Counted from the first letter of the stretch, positions 1 to 5,980 are shown. The stretch: 6,153 nt of DNA from CAYYVJ01 sp964475115 (GCA_964475115.1 CAYYVJ010000106.1:1-6153), one strand, 5' to 3'. Numbers and translations are program-made. The notes: generated by a model not told the origin, from the sequence alone.

Positions 1-3
1 TCA

Positions 4-1152
4 TTACATTAAAGACTCATAAAGTTTTGTAATATCTTCAACGCTAGTATCTTTTGGATTACCAGGTCTACAAGCATCATCATATGCAGATTGTGCAAGA
101 AAGGCTATATCTTCTTTCTTAACAATTTCCTTTAAGTCTGTTGGAATTCCTACATCTTGAGATAACTTTTTCACTGCATCTACAGCTGCTTTTCTGTATT
201 CTGATTGTGACATAGCATCTACCCCTTCAACACCCATGGCTCTAGCAATATCACGATATTTCTCACCTGTTGCTTCCGCATTATATTCCATAACTGTAGG
301 TAAAATTATAGCATTTGCAACTCCATGAGGTGTATCATAAAGTGCACCTAGTGGATGCGCCATAGAATGTACAATACCAAGACCCACATTAGAAAATCCC
401 ATGCCTGCAATATACTGACCCAAAGCCATACCTTCACGACCCTCAGGTGTATTATTTACAGCACCACGTAGATTTTTAGCAATCATTTCAATTGCCTTTA
501 TATGGAACATATCAGAAAGTTCCCAAGCTCCTCCGGTAATATAGCCTTCTATTGCATGTGTTAAAGCATCCATTCCCGTGGCTGCTGTCAAACCTTTTGG
601 CATAGTTGACATCATATCTGGATCTACAAATGCAACTACTGGAATATCATTCACATCTACACATACCATTTTACGATTCTTTTCAACATCTGTAATTACA
701 TAATTAATAGTTACTTCTGCTGCAGTTCCTGCTGTAGTTGGTACAGCAAAAATAGGAACGGATTTATTCTTAGTAGCTGCTACTCCTTCTAAGCTTCTAA
801 CATCTGCAAATTCTGGATTAGCAATAATTATCCCAATACCTTTTGCTGTATCCATTGAAGATCCACCACCAATTGCTATTATATAATCAGCGGATGCTTT
901 CTTGTATGCTTCTACACCATTTTGAACATTTTCTATTGTTGGATTCGCCTTAATATCTGAATTTATCTCATAAACTAGCCCTGCTTTATCTAGTACATCA
1001 GTAACTTTCTTTGTAACACCAAATTTAATTAAATCTGGATCTGAACATACAAGAGCTTTCTTAAAATTTCTTCTTTTTGCCTCTGTTGCAATCTCTTGTA
1101 TTGCACCTGAACCATGATAAGATGTTTCGTTGAGTATAAATCTGTTTGCCAT
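4..1152 (-). CDS. fucO: Lactaldehyde reductase / 1,2-propanediol oxidoreductase (iron-dependent alcohol dehydrogenase)
   Basis: FucO reduces L-lactaldehyde, formed from fuculose- or rhamnulose-1-phosphate cleavage, to (S)-1,2-propanediol with NADH in the cytoplasm, regenerating NAD+ during anaerobic deoxysugar fermentation. The 382-residue product matches the length of E. coli FucO and keeps its N-terminus (MANR-ILNET), the stretch NPEFADVRSLEG (112-123) and TTAGTAAEVTINYVITD (139-155). The family's metal ligands are visible at D195, H199, H262 and H276. The dinucleotide loop is GGGSSMD (95-101), and D38 lies where the E. coli enzyme has the Asp that favours NADH over NADPH. The ATG is preceded by AAGGAG (1163-1168) ten bases upstream. 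It follows tyrS by 157 bases and has its own likely promoter, so it is probably not cotranscribed by design. No fucose or rhamnose genes are in view; its downstream neighbour is outside the window. A related group III alcohol dehydrogenase of different substrate is possible but the FucO resemblance is strong. Confidence 0.93.
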   Translation of the reverse strand: MANRFILNETSYHGSGAIQEIATEAKRRNFKKALVCSDPDLIKFGVTKKVTDVLDKAGLVYEINSDIKANPTIENVQNGVEAYKKASADYIIAIGGGSSMDTAKGIGIIIANPEFADVRSLEGVAATKNKSVPIFAVPTTAGTAAEVTINYVITDVEKNRKMVCVDVNDIPVVAFVDPDMMSTMPKGLTAATGMDALTHAIEGYITGGAWELSDMFHIKAIEMIAKNLRGAVNNTPEGREGMALGQYIAGMGFSNVGLGIVHSMAHPLGALYDTPHGVANAIILPTVMEYNAEATGEKYRDIARAMGVEGVDAMSQSEYRKAAVDAVKKLSQDVGIPTDLKEIVKKEDIAFLAQSAYDDACRPGNPKDTSVEDITKLYESLM

Positions 1153-1220
1153 TTCTACTGTTCTCCTTTTTTATACTTGTGATATAATCATGCTTTTTAT
1201 TATGCATCCCTACAATATAT

Positions 1221-1249
1221 AATTTATCACAGATACCGGAAATCGTCTA
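1221..1249 (-). promoter_or_regulatory. Probable fucO promoter
   Basis: A -35 like TAGACG (1249-1244) and a -10 like TAAATT (1226-1221) are separated by exactly 17 bases, and the -10 carries an extended TG one base upstream. This fits a sigma-A promoter starting transcription near 1214, leaving a leader of about 60 bases before fucO. Both hexamers are imperfect (about four of six matches each), which would suit an activator-dependent promoter; assignment is by eye. Confidence 0.5.
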
Positions 1250-1266
1250 TGGGATATTGTTAAAAT

Positions 1267-1295
1267 ATTGACGTTAATTTTATAACACATTGACG
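1267..1295 (-). repeat. Tandem direct repeat upstream of fucO promoter, candidate activator site
   Basis: The heptamer CGTCAAT occurs twice on the minus strand (1295-1289 and 1273-1267), 22 bases apart start to start, i.e. about two helical turns. Similarity continues beyond the core: 11 of 13 bases agree. The pair lies just upstream of the proposed -35 (about -53 to -81 relative to the inferred start), where AraC-type and other activators commonly bind direct repeats. The regulatory role is inferred; no regulator gene is in the window. Confidence 0.35.
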
Positions 1296-1309
1296 GTTTT
1301 CTTAAACTC

Positions 1310-2521
1310 TTATTTGTTAATTTTAACAAATTTCTTTTTACCTATTTTTATGACATCAGAATTATATAGAACCATGCCCATATCATCTTCAGCTACTTTT
1401 TCACCATTTACCTGAACTCCACCCTGTTTAATTAATCGATAAAATTCACTTTTACTTTTTACAAAATCATTTTCAACTAACTGCTTTATAACATCATTTA
1501 AAGTGTCCTCTTCTAATTTTATAAGTAAGGTTGGAATCTCATCTGGAATGGCTTTCTTGCTAAAAGCTTTTTCATAATAATCAATCGCTTTTTGAAGCTC
1601 CTCTTCTGTATGATAAAGTGCTGTAATGATTTTAGCTAATCTAATTTTAATATCTCGTGGATTAACACCGGAAGAAAGTTCAAGTTTAATTTTATCGATT
1701 TCATCAGGATGTTCATCCGTTGCTAATTCAAAGTATTTAGCAATTAAATCATCCTGTATCTCCATTACTTTTTTAAACATTACCTCAGCAGGTTCATTTA
1801 CACCGATATAATTCCCTAAGCTTTTACTCATTTTTTCAACTCCATCTATCCCTTCAAGAATTGGCATAAACAATGCAATCTGCTGCTCTTGACCTAATGT
1901 TTTTTGAAGTGTTCTTCCCATAAGGATATTAAATGTTTGATCCGTTCCACCTAGCTCGATATCAGCTTTTAACTCTATCGAATCATATGCTTGCATGAGA
2001 GGGTAAAAAAACTCATGAATACCGACAGGAACACCATTTCTATATCTATTTTGGAAATCATCACGTTCTAGCATTCTAGCCACTGTCGTTGTAGCCGCAA
2101 GTTTGATTACATCTTCAAAATTAAGCTTGGAGAGCCATTCACTGTTAAATCTCACGATTGTTTTGTATTTATCTAAGATTTTAAAAATTTGCTCACAATA
2201 GGTAAGCGCATTTTCTTTTACTTGCTCATCTGTGAGTGCCACTCTACCTTTTGATTTACCTGTTGGATCACCAATCTTTCCTGTAAAGTCTCCAATCACA
2301 ATTACTACACGATGTCCTAATTCCTGCATTTGCCTGATTTTTCTAAGTACAACTGCATGGCCCAAATGAATATCTGGTGCTGAAGGATCAAGTCCTAACT
2401 TGATGGTAAGCGATCTGTTCTGCTTGTATGCTTTCTCCAGTTTTTGAAGTAACTCCTCCTCATTCACACATTGCTGAACCCCTTTACAAATAATTCGCAT
2501 TTGTTCTTTTGGTGTTAACAT
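1310..2521 (-). CDS. tyrS: Tyrosyl-tRNA synthetase
   Basis: This class I synthetase activates tyrosine with ATP and loads it onto tRNA-Tyr in the cytoplasm. From the ATG at 2521 the protein has 403 residues, in the usual range. The HIGH-type signature is HLGH (52-55), the KMSKS loop is intact (230-234), and the conserved YD and GGTDQ tyrosine/tRNA pocket elements are at 179-180 and 191-195. A C-terminal S4-like RNA-binding domain spans about 343-402. The sequence around GDFTGKIGDPTGKS (77-90) is typical of the TyrZ-like bacterial branch rather than the B. subtilis TyrS branch. The reading frame is open 15 codons further up (ATG at 2566), but that ATG lacks a Shine-Dalgarno site, whereas AAGGAG sits ten bases before the chosen start. 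The gene is controlled by the tyrosine T-box immediately upstream. No clear terminator follows the stop codon. Confidence 0.96.
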   Translation of the reverse strand: MLTPKEQMRIICKGVQQCVNEEELLQKLEKAYKQNRSLTIKLGLDPSAPDIHLGHAVVLRKIRQMQELGHRVVIVIGDFTGKIGDPTGKSKGRVALTDEQVKENALTYCEQIFKILDKYKTIVRFNSEWLSKLNFEDVIKLAATTTVARMLERDDFQNRYRNGVPVGIHEFFYPLMQAYDSIELKADIELGGTDQTFNILMGRTLQKTLGQEQQIALFMPILEGIDGVEKMSKSLGNYIGVNEPAEVMFKKVMEIQDDLIAKYFELATDEHPDEIDKIKLELSSGVNPRDIKIRLAKIITALYHTEEELQKAIDYYEKAFSKKAIPDEIPTLLIKLEEDTLNDVIKQLVENDFVKSKSEFYRLIKQGGVQVNGEKVAEDDMGMVLYNSDVIKIGKKKFVKINK

Positions 2522-2531
2522 AATTCTACAT

Positions 2532-2537
2532 CTCCTT
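2532..2537 (-). promoter_or_regulatory. Ribosome binding site deciding the tyrS start
   Basis: AAGGAG on the minus strand lies ten bases before the ATG at 2521. The two upstream in-frame ATGs (2542 and 2566) have no comparable site, and the one at 2566 follows directly on AT-rich leader. This supports the 403-residue form over a 418-residue form. Confidence 0.75.
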
Positions 2538-2598
2538 ATCATATTATTATTTATATTTGCACGCATTATAAGAAAATCAGAAAAACATTTTGTAAAAT

Positions 2599-2635
2599 AA
2601 AAAAATCCCGTCCTTATGTTTCCAAAAGGACGAGA
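2599..2635 (-). terminator. Intrinsic terminator of the tyrS T-box
   Basis: A ten-base-pair stem (2635-2626 with 2615-2606, one G-T wobble) closes a ten-base loop and is followed on the minus strand by seven T residues (2605-2599). Its 5' arm is also the 3' half of the antiterminator, so the two structures exclude each other. Confidence 0.93.
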
Positions 2636-2870
2636 ATCAATCTCGTGTTACCACCTTAAGTTTATAGACAATTCACATTGTCTACCTCATCGAGTACGGC
2701 CTAAGCGATACCCTTGCACATGATTACGGTGTGCTTTCCGTCGTAGCCTACTTTCTATATCGTTTCGGTACGCAGCTCCAAGAGGTATTCACATTTTCTA
2801 TCCATGAGCCTCTCATCAACCGGCGTCTTTCTGTTTGGAATCGATAATGCTACTCTTTCTTTTCATAGCC
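2599..2870 (-). promoter_or_regulatory. Tyrosine-specific T-box riboswitch (tyrS leader)
   Basis: This leader senses uncharged tRNA-Tyr and lets transcription into tyrS proceed when charging falls. In Stem I, AAGAG and GCATT on the 5' side pair with AATGT and CTCTT on the 3' side, leaving an internal loop with TA opposite GAATAC. The loop carries the loop-E-like AGTA/GAA arrangement and the specifier triplet TAC (2787-2785), a tyrosine codon. Near the 3' end the T-box core AAGGTGGTAACACGAG (2657-2642) is visible. The antiterminator forms by AAGG (2657-2654) with CCTT (2629-2626) and CGAGA (2645-2641) with TCTCG (2635-2631). The bulge holds TGGT (2653-2650), whose variable base T would pair with discriminator A73, as expected for tRNA-Tyr. 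The competing terminator shares 2635-2626. The Stem I boundary at about 2870 is approximate. Confidence 0.95.
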
Positions 2871-2893
2871 TTTTCTTATTGTAATGCAAATAT

Positions 2894-3259
2894 TTAATTA
2901 ATCAGTATGTTATCATAGTTCTTTTGTTGCGTCAAGTCAGATTTTGTCTGTATAGCAAGTCCAAACTCATATTTATCAATTATTTCTAAGCATCTTCTGG
3001 TTATCGATAATTTTTCTTCACAATGCATATATGGATCACACATCGTCCCCGTGCCAACCATGCATTTTTTTCTTTTTGAACGCAAAGCATTTTCTAAAAG
3101 TTCAGGTGCATTCTGCTTACTCTCTATATCTTCAAAGTCATGAGTAAAGCTGTAGCATTTACTAGGGCTATCAAAATAAATACAGCCATGACTACAACCT
3201 CTAAATATGTTCATTCCATTTCGAGCTGATAATATACCCTTAGCATCTACAAAATGCAT
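2894..3259 (-). pseudogene. Truncated SPL-type radical SAM protein (N-terminal third), third cluster cysteine lost
   Basis: The first 108 residues resemble the N-terminus of the SPL family of radical SAM proteins (spore photoproduct lyase-like, COG1533 type), which normally run to roughly 290 residues. Visible family features are MHFVDAKGIL (1-10), RGCSHGCIY (20-28), GTGTMCDPYMHCEE (70-82 region) and LAIQTKSD (101-108). After D108 the resemblance ends abruptly and the last 13 codons simply read through the tyrS promoter to a stop. The radical SAM motif CxxxCxxC should be C22, C26 and position 29, but position 29 is Phe (codon TTT at 3175-3173, one base from TGT). With the core barrel absent and the cluster ligand gone, it should be inactive. 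It keeps a strong AGGAGG (3272-3267) seven bases before ATG and lies 50 bases after the GNAT stop, so both were probably one operon. A functional short protein cannot be strictly excluded. Confidence 0.82.
2907..2935 (-). promoter_or_regulatory. Probable promoter of the tyrS T-box transcript
   Basis: TTGACG (2935-2930), a 17-base spacer and TAACAT (2912-2907) with an extended TG just before it form a sigma-A-type promoter. The start would fall near 2900, about 30 bases before T-box Stem I. The promoter lies inside the last 13 codons of the truncated radical SAM reading frame; its -35 is codons 109-110 of that frame. Confidence 0.65.
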
Positions 3260-3309
3260 TTAGCAACCTCCTAGATATTGTATGCTCCAATTTCCCTATA
3301 GAGGATAAT

Positions 3310-3876
3310 TTATTCATCAAACTTAACCTGTTTATCATAAATATCTTTTGGAAACATAATAGCATAAATACCTTTCAACTCTTTTTTTACATTGAATTCC
3401 TTAAGTGAAAAGTCAGCGAAATACATAATACTAAAGGGAACACCAAATACGGTCACTTTTACATCTGACATTTTTATTTTGTTATTGCTATAAAAGCCAA
3501 TCCTTCTACATTGAATACTATATTCTGCTTCATTAGCAGCAAATTCTGGGTTTTCAACTTCTAAAACAATTCCTTTCCAATCAGACATCTCTTCTCGGAT
3601 TATAGAGATAAGTTTACCCCCAATTCCTTTTGACCTATATTTTGAGCAAACTGCAAGATAATCTATTAATACCACATCTCCTAAGGTAGCATAAGAGAAA
3701 AAAACATATGCCATCAATTTATTTCCCTCATATAATCCTTTCCCTTCATAATGACCTGCATCTAACATTCTATAAATTACACTTAATGGCTTCAATTCTG
3801 CAGCTGGAAAATCATATTGCATTTCTGTTTCATATATTTGTTTAATTTCTTCTTTATTAAGAACTTTTAGCATCAT
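3310..3876 (-). CDS. GNAT family N-acetyltransferase
   Basis: This 188-residue protein looks like a Gcn5-related acetyltransferase, which moves the acetyl group of acetyl-CoA onto an amine; the substrate cannot be read from the sequence. The core strand DYLAV (72-76) leads into the acetyl-CoA pyrophosphate-binding motif A, R81-S-K-G84-I-G86-G-K88, then a helix (89-98). LEVENP (105-110) and RRIGFY (124-129) fit the following strand and the motif B region. The C-terminal 60 residues, with hydrophobic strands about 138-155, complete a typical single-domain fold. Two ATGs stand in tandem; the first has GAGGAG (3890-3885) eight bases upstream and is preferred. It precedes the truncated radical SAM gene by 50 bases and follows two decayed genes, so it is the only apparently intact member of this patch. 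Aminoglycoside acetylation is conceivable given the relic upstream but is not supported by any specific motif. Confidence 0.85.
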   Translation of the reverse strand: MMLKVLNKEEIKQIYETEMQYDFPAAELKPLSVIYRMLDAGHYEGKGLYEGNKLMAYVFFSYATLGDVVLIDYLAVCSKYRSKGIGGKLISIIREEMSDWKGIVLEVENPEFAANEAEYSIQCRRIGFYSNNKIKMSDVKVTVFGVPFSIMYFADFSLKEFNVKKELKGIYAIMFPKDIYDKQVKFDE

Positions 3877-3935
3877 TTGTAATACTCCTCTTTTTTACGA
3901 TAGTACATTTTCTTTTTAATTTTTATTATGTATCT

Positions 3936-3964
3936 ATAGTATCTCAAACGGCCTTTTTGTACAA
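3936..3964 (-). promoter_or_regulatory. Possible promoter of the GNAT gene
   Basis: TTGTAC (3964-3959) and TACTAT (3941-3936) are 17 bases apart on the minus strand, about 60 bases before the GNAT start codon. Matches to the sigma-A consensus are modest (three and four of six). The site overlaps the end of the DUF5680 relic. Confidence 0.35.
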
Positions 3965-3966
3965 GA

Positions 3967-4057
3967 AAATATCTCTTCATAACCTTGATACCATATGAAC
4001 TCGCCCCGAATAGTTCATGCACCAAATTGGATTCTCATTCAACCAATTTTTTTCCTC
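3967..4057 (-). pseudogene. DUF5680 domain relic, two fragments in different frames
   Basis: On the minus strand one frame reads EEKNWLNENPIWCMNYSGR (4057-4001), resembling the block with EE, W and PxWxMNYxGR in DUF5680 domains, which often sit at the C-terminus of helix-turn-helix regulators. The overlapping next frame then reads GEFIWYQGYEEIF (4005-3967), resembling the GxFxWFxGYEEIF block near the domain's C-terminus. In an intact domain roughly 45-55 residues lie between these blocks. Here they abut at about 4005-4001, so an internal deletion with a frame change has occurred. The usual C-terminal end (a HGG-containing strand) is absent and the N-terminus is missing. It joins the end of the adenylyltransferase relic directly. 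The identification is from memory of the family and should be tested by profile search. Confidence 0.55.
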
Positions 4058-4250
4058 ACATGATCCAAAAATCCTCTGGTTCCCATGCATCAGAAATATT
4101 TCCCTGACTTTCCAACACTTATCGAAAAGTCAGTTAATATCCCCACCTCCCAAGACAAAAGTTTCTCTAATTGCTTTCTTATATTAAGGTTTACCATATC
4201 CTGTACATAGGGTATTTCAGCTCTCCAAATATTTCTTTTTCCGTTCTCAA
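4054..4250 (-). pseudogene. Aminoglycoside 6-adenylyltransferase (ANT(6)/AadE-like) relic with large internal deletion
   Basis: Intact ANT(6)-type enzymes (about 280-300 residues) adenylylate streptomycin. Here the minus strand begins with GGAGGGG (4262-4256) and, five bases on, a TTG that opens LRTEKEIF (4250-4227), like the family's N-terminal MRTEKE. The next-frame text reads IWRAEIPYVQDMVN followed by IRKQLEKLLSWEVGIL, then TDFSISVGKSGKYF (4230-4093), closely resembling the family's conserved block with WREEIPYVQDM, a KQLxxMLSW segment and SVGKSGKY. A TGA follows at 4092-4090. Further on, FLDHVRK (4071-4051) resembles the family's near-terminal FLxHVR segment, and in another frame WEPEDFW (4088-4068) resembles the segment after GKY; at most one or a junction of both is meaningful. 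The nucleotidyltransferase catalytic domain (about 190 residues) is missing, so no resistance is expected. Confidence 0.72.
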
Positions 4251-4272
4251 TTTATCCCCTCCATTATTAAAT

Positions 4273-4317
4273 TGACCTCCATAAGTCAGATTTTTTAGAT
4301 CTAACTTATGGAGGTCA
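4273..4317 (-). terminator. Long hairpin, probable terminator after the dehydrogenase gene
   Basis: Perfect 14-base arms (4273-4286 and 4304-4317), one C-A mismatch, four more pairs (4288-4291 with 4299-4302) and a seven-base loop make a very stable hairpin. It lies 69 bases past the stop codon of the dehydrogenase gene. On the minus strand it is followed only by the mixed tract AATTTAATAA rather than a clean T run, so termination is plausible but not certain. It also stands 10 bases before the Shine-Dalgarno site of the adenylyltransferase relic and could be a mobile palindromic repeat. Confidence 0.5.
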
Positions 4318-4386
4318 GCTCATGTTTTAGCAACACAAGAAATGTGCCATCTATGTCCTAACATGTTCTTTTTCTATCTCTACTAC

Positions 4387-5163
4387 TTATACAAGTGTTC
4401 CGCCACCATCTACAATGATAAACTGACCTTGTACATAGCTTGAAGCATCACTAGAAAGATACAAGACAGTACCATTTAGTTCTCCTTTATTTCCTGGACG
4501 TCCTGCTGGATTTAATGCGTTATAATTATTAAGAAACTGCTCTGACTTGAATAAAGTTCCTTCTGTCATTTCGGATTCAAAAAGTGCTGGTCCAATCGCA
4601 TTAACTGTAATACCATATCTTGCATATGAACAAGCCATACCTTTTGTTAAGCCAAGAACAGCTGACTTAGATGCATTATAGGAATGTCTAATAAACATAT
4701 CCTGCTTATCTGCAATCACTGCGTTGACAGAAGCAATGTTTACAATTTTACCATATCCTCTTTCTTTCATCTGTGGAATGATATATTTACTGGCCAAAAA
4801 GATTCCTTTTACGTTAATATCGAAGGACTTATCCCAATCTTCCTCAGTCATGTTGTCTACACCACCACGAACAGCAATACCTGCATTATTTAATAAAATG
4901 TCGATATGACCGAACGTATCAAGGACTGTTTGCACTGCTTCTTTCACACTATCTTCTTTTGTAACATCACAGCCTACAGCAATAATTTTACGACCTGTTT
5001 TCTCAAGTTCAGCTTTTACCTCATTTAATTTATCAACACGTCTTGCTAATATTGCAACATCCGCTCCAGCTTTTGCATATGCCAGCGCTGCATCTGCTCC
5101 AAGTCCTGAACTCGCTCCTGTTACCACCGCTACTTTTCCCGTTAAATTAAATAGATTGTCCAT
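4387..5163 (-). CDS. Short-chain dehydrogenase/reductase, gluconate 5-dehydrogenase- or KduD-like
   Basis: A classical SDR of 258 residues, the standard length, predicted to be a cytoplasmic NAD(P)-dependent oxidoreductase acting on a carbonyl or hydroxyl substrate. The Rossmann motif TGASSGLG is at 15-22, the adenine-contacting D66-V67 follows strand 3, NNAG is at 92-95, and the catalytic set N117, S145, Y162 and K166 is complete in YNASK. R41 and R42 after strand 2, with no acidic residue there, suggest NADP(H) preference (inference). The C-terminal VDGGGTLV is typical. The opening NLFNLTGKVAVVTG pattern and overall look favour the sugar-acid branch (gluconate 5-dehydrogenase, 2-dehydro-3-deoxygluconate 5-dehydrogenase), but 3-oxoacyl-ACP reductase-like or other activities cannot be ruled out, so no symbol is given. 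AAGGAGG (5175-5169) lies five bases before the ATG. It follows udk by 139 bases, with a palindrome in between. Confidence 0.88.
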   Translation of the reverse strand: MDNLFNLTGKVAVVTGASSGLGADAALAYAKAGADVAILARRVDKLNEVKAELEKTGRKIIAVGCDVTKEDSVKEAVQTVLDTFGHIDILLNNAGIAVRGGVDNMTEEDWDKSFDINVKGIFLASKYIIPQMKERGYGKIVNIASVNAVIADKQDMFIRHSYNASKSAVLGLTKGMACSYARYGITVNAIGPALFESEMTEGTLFKSEQFLNNYNALNPAGRPGNKGELNGTVLYLSSDASSYVQGQFIIVDGGGTLV

Positions 5164-5197
5164 TTTGTCCTCCTTATTTCTACTGAAATTCTTTTAC

Positions 5198-5222
5198 TTT
5201 CATATAATAAGATTACATGAAA
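5198..5222. promoter_or_regulatory. Candidate operator palindrome upstream of the dehydrogenase gene
   Basis: The 25-base element TTTCATATAAT-AAG-ATTACATGAAA has 11-base arms with one mismatch and a three-base centre. It sits 35 bases before the dehydrogenase start codon and overlaps AT-rich sequence where a -10 element would be expected (for example TAATCT, minus strand, 17 bases after TTGTAA). This is the geometry of a repressor operator. AT-rich composition raises the chance of a random palindrome, and no regulator gene is adjacent. Confidence 0.35.
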
Positions 5223-5302
5223 TAAATAAAAATTACAATATGAATGTTGAATGATAATTTTTTAACAATTTGTGCAGAATTACTATGACGAAATCAATTT
5301 TA

Positions 5303-5932
5303 TCAATTATTATTATCTTCTGCTATGATAGCTTTTATTCTATCAATAAGCATATCTGTTGCTACATTATTTAAACCACCTCTTGGAATGATAATATCTG
5401 CATACTTCTTATATGGCTCTACAAATTGTTCATGCATTGGTTTTACTGTACTGATATACTGATTTATTACAGATTCTAATGTTCTTCCTCTTTCATTAAC
5501 ATCTCTTATAATTCGACGAATCAATCTTTCATCAGCATCAGTATCAACATATACTTTTATATCCATTAATGATCTTAGTTCTGCATTTTCGAATATCAAG
5601 AAACCTTCTAGTATAATTACATTTACTGGATTCACTTTCACTGTTTCTTTTAATCTCGTATTTTCTGTATATGAGTATACAGGTCTTTCAATTGAATTAC
5701 CCTCTTTTAGGCTTTTTATATCTTTTATTAATCGTTCCGTATCAAAAGCATTTGGGTGATCATAATTTATCTTTGTTCTTTCTTCAAAAGGCATATCATC
5801 TTGAGAGAGATAATAAAAATCATGGCAAAGTAACTCTACACTATCTTTGCAAACTTCTTTTATACGATAGGCTACTGTTGTTTTTCCAGAAGCAGACCCT
5901 CCAGACACGCCTATTACTATACTTTTTTTCAT
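5303..5932 (-). CDS. udk: Uridine kinase
   Basis: Uridine kinase phosphorylates uridine and cytidine to UMP and CMP in cytoplasmic pyrimidine salvage. The 209-residue length is typical. The P-loop GGSASGKTT spans 11-19, the nucleoside-binding segment HDFYY is at 37-41, DHPNAFD at 58-64 and PVYSYTENTR at 84-93. The Walker B-like strand ends ILEGFLIF (107-114), and the arginine-rich lid RRIIRDVNERGR (139-150) is intact. Only the first ATG has a good Shine-Dalgarno site, GGAGG (5942-5938), five bases upstream. The gene has its own strong-looking promoter and lies 124 bases after the end of the preceding partial gene. In many Firmicutes udk neighbours U32 peptidase genes and greA; neither is visible here. 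No clear terminator follows it. Confidence 0.96.
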   Translation of the reverse strand: MKKSIVIGVSGGSASGKTTVAYRIKEVCKDSVELLCHDFYYLSQDDMPFEERTKINYDHPNAFDTERLIKDIKSLKEGNSIERPVYSYTENTRLKETVKVNPVNVIILEGFLIFENAELRSLMDIKVYVDTDADERLIRRIIRDVNERGRTLESVINQYISTVKPMHEQFVEPYKKYADIIIPRGGLNNVATDMLIDRIKAIIAEDNNN

Positions 5933-5980
5933 ACGTTCCTCCGCGAAGTATATTTTCTATTTATGTTAACTTTAGTCAAT

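Noticed and set aside
1153..1309. Search for an intrinsic terminator of tyrS
   Set aside because: No GC-containing stem followed by a T tract is present, so some read-through into fucO cannot be excluded.
1626..1811. Plus-strand 61-codon open frame inside tyrS
   Set aside because: Shadow of the tyrS reading frame with no resemblance to a known protein.
2565..2570. TATAAT between the T-box terminator and tyrS, considered as an internal tyrS promoter
   Set aside because: No -35-like hexamer exists 16-18 bases upstream, and such a promoter would bypass the T-box control.
4104..4133. Eight-base inverted repeat CTGACTTT / AAAGTCAG with a 14-base loop
   Set aside because: It lies within the coding relic of the adenylyltransferase, has a long loop and no T tract; chance is the simpler explanation.
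4083..4208. Plus-strand 41-codon open frame starting ATG CAT CAG, considered as a small protein
   Set aside because: It is the reverse of the adenylyltransferase relic, which explains its openness, and it has no ribosome binding site.
4684..4909. Two overlapping plus-strand open frames of 69 and 61 codons inside the dehydrogenase gene
   Set aside because: Both are antisense shadows of a fully conserved SDR gene.
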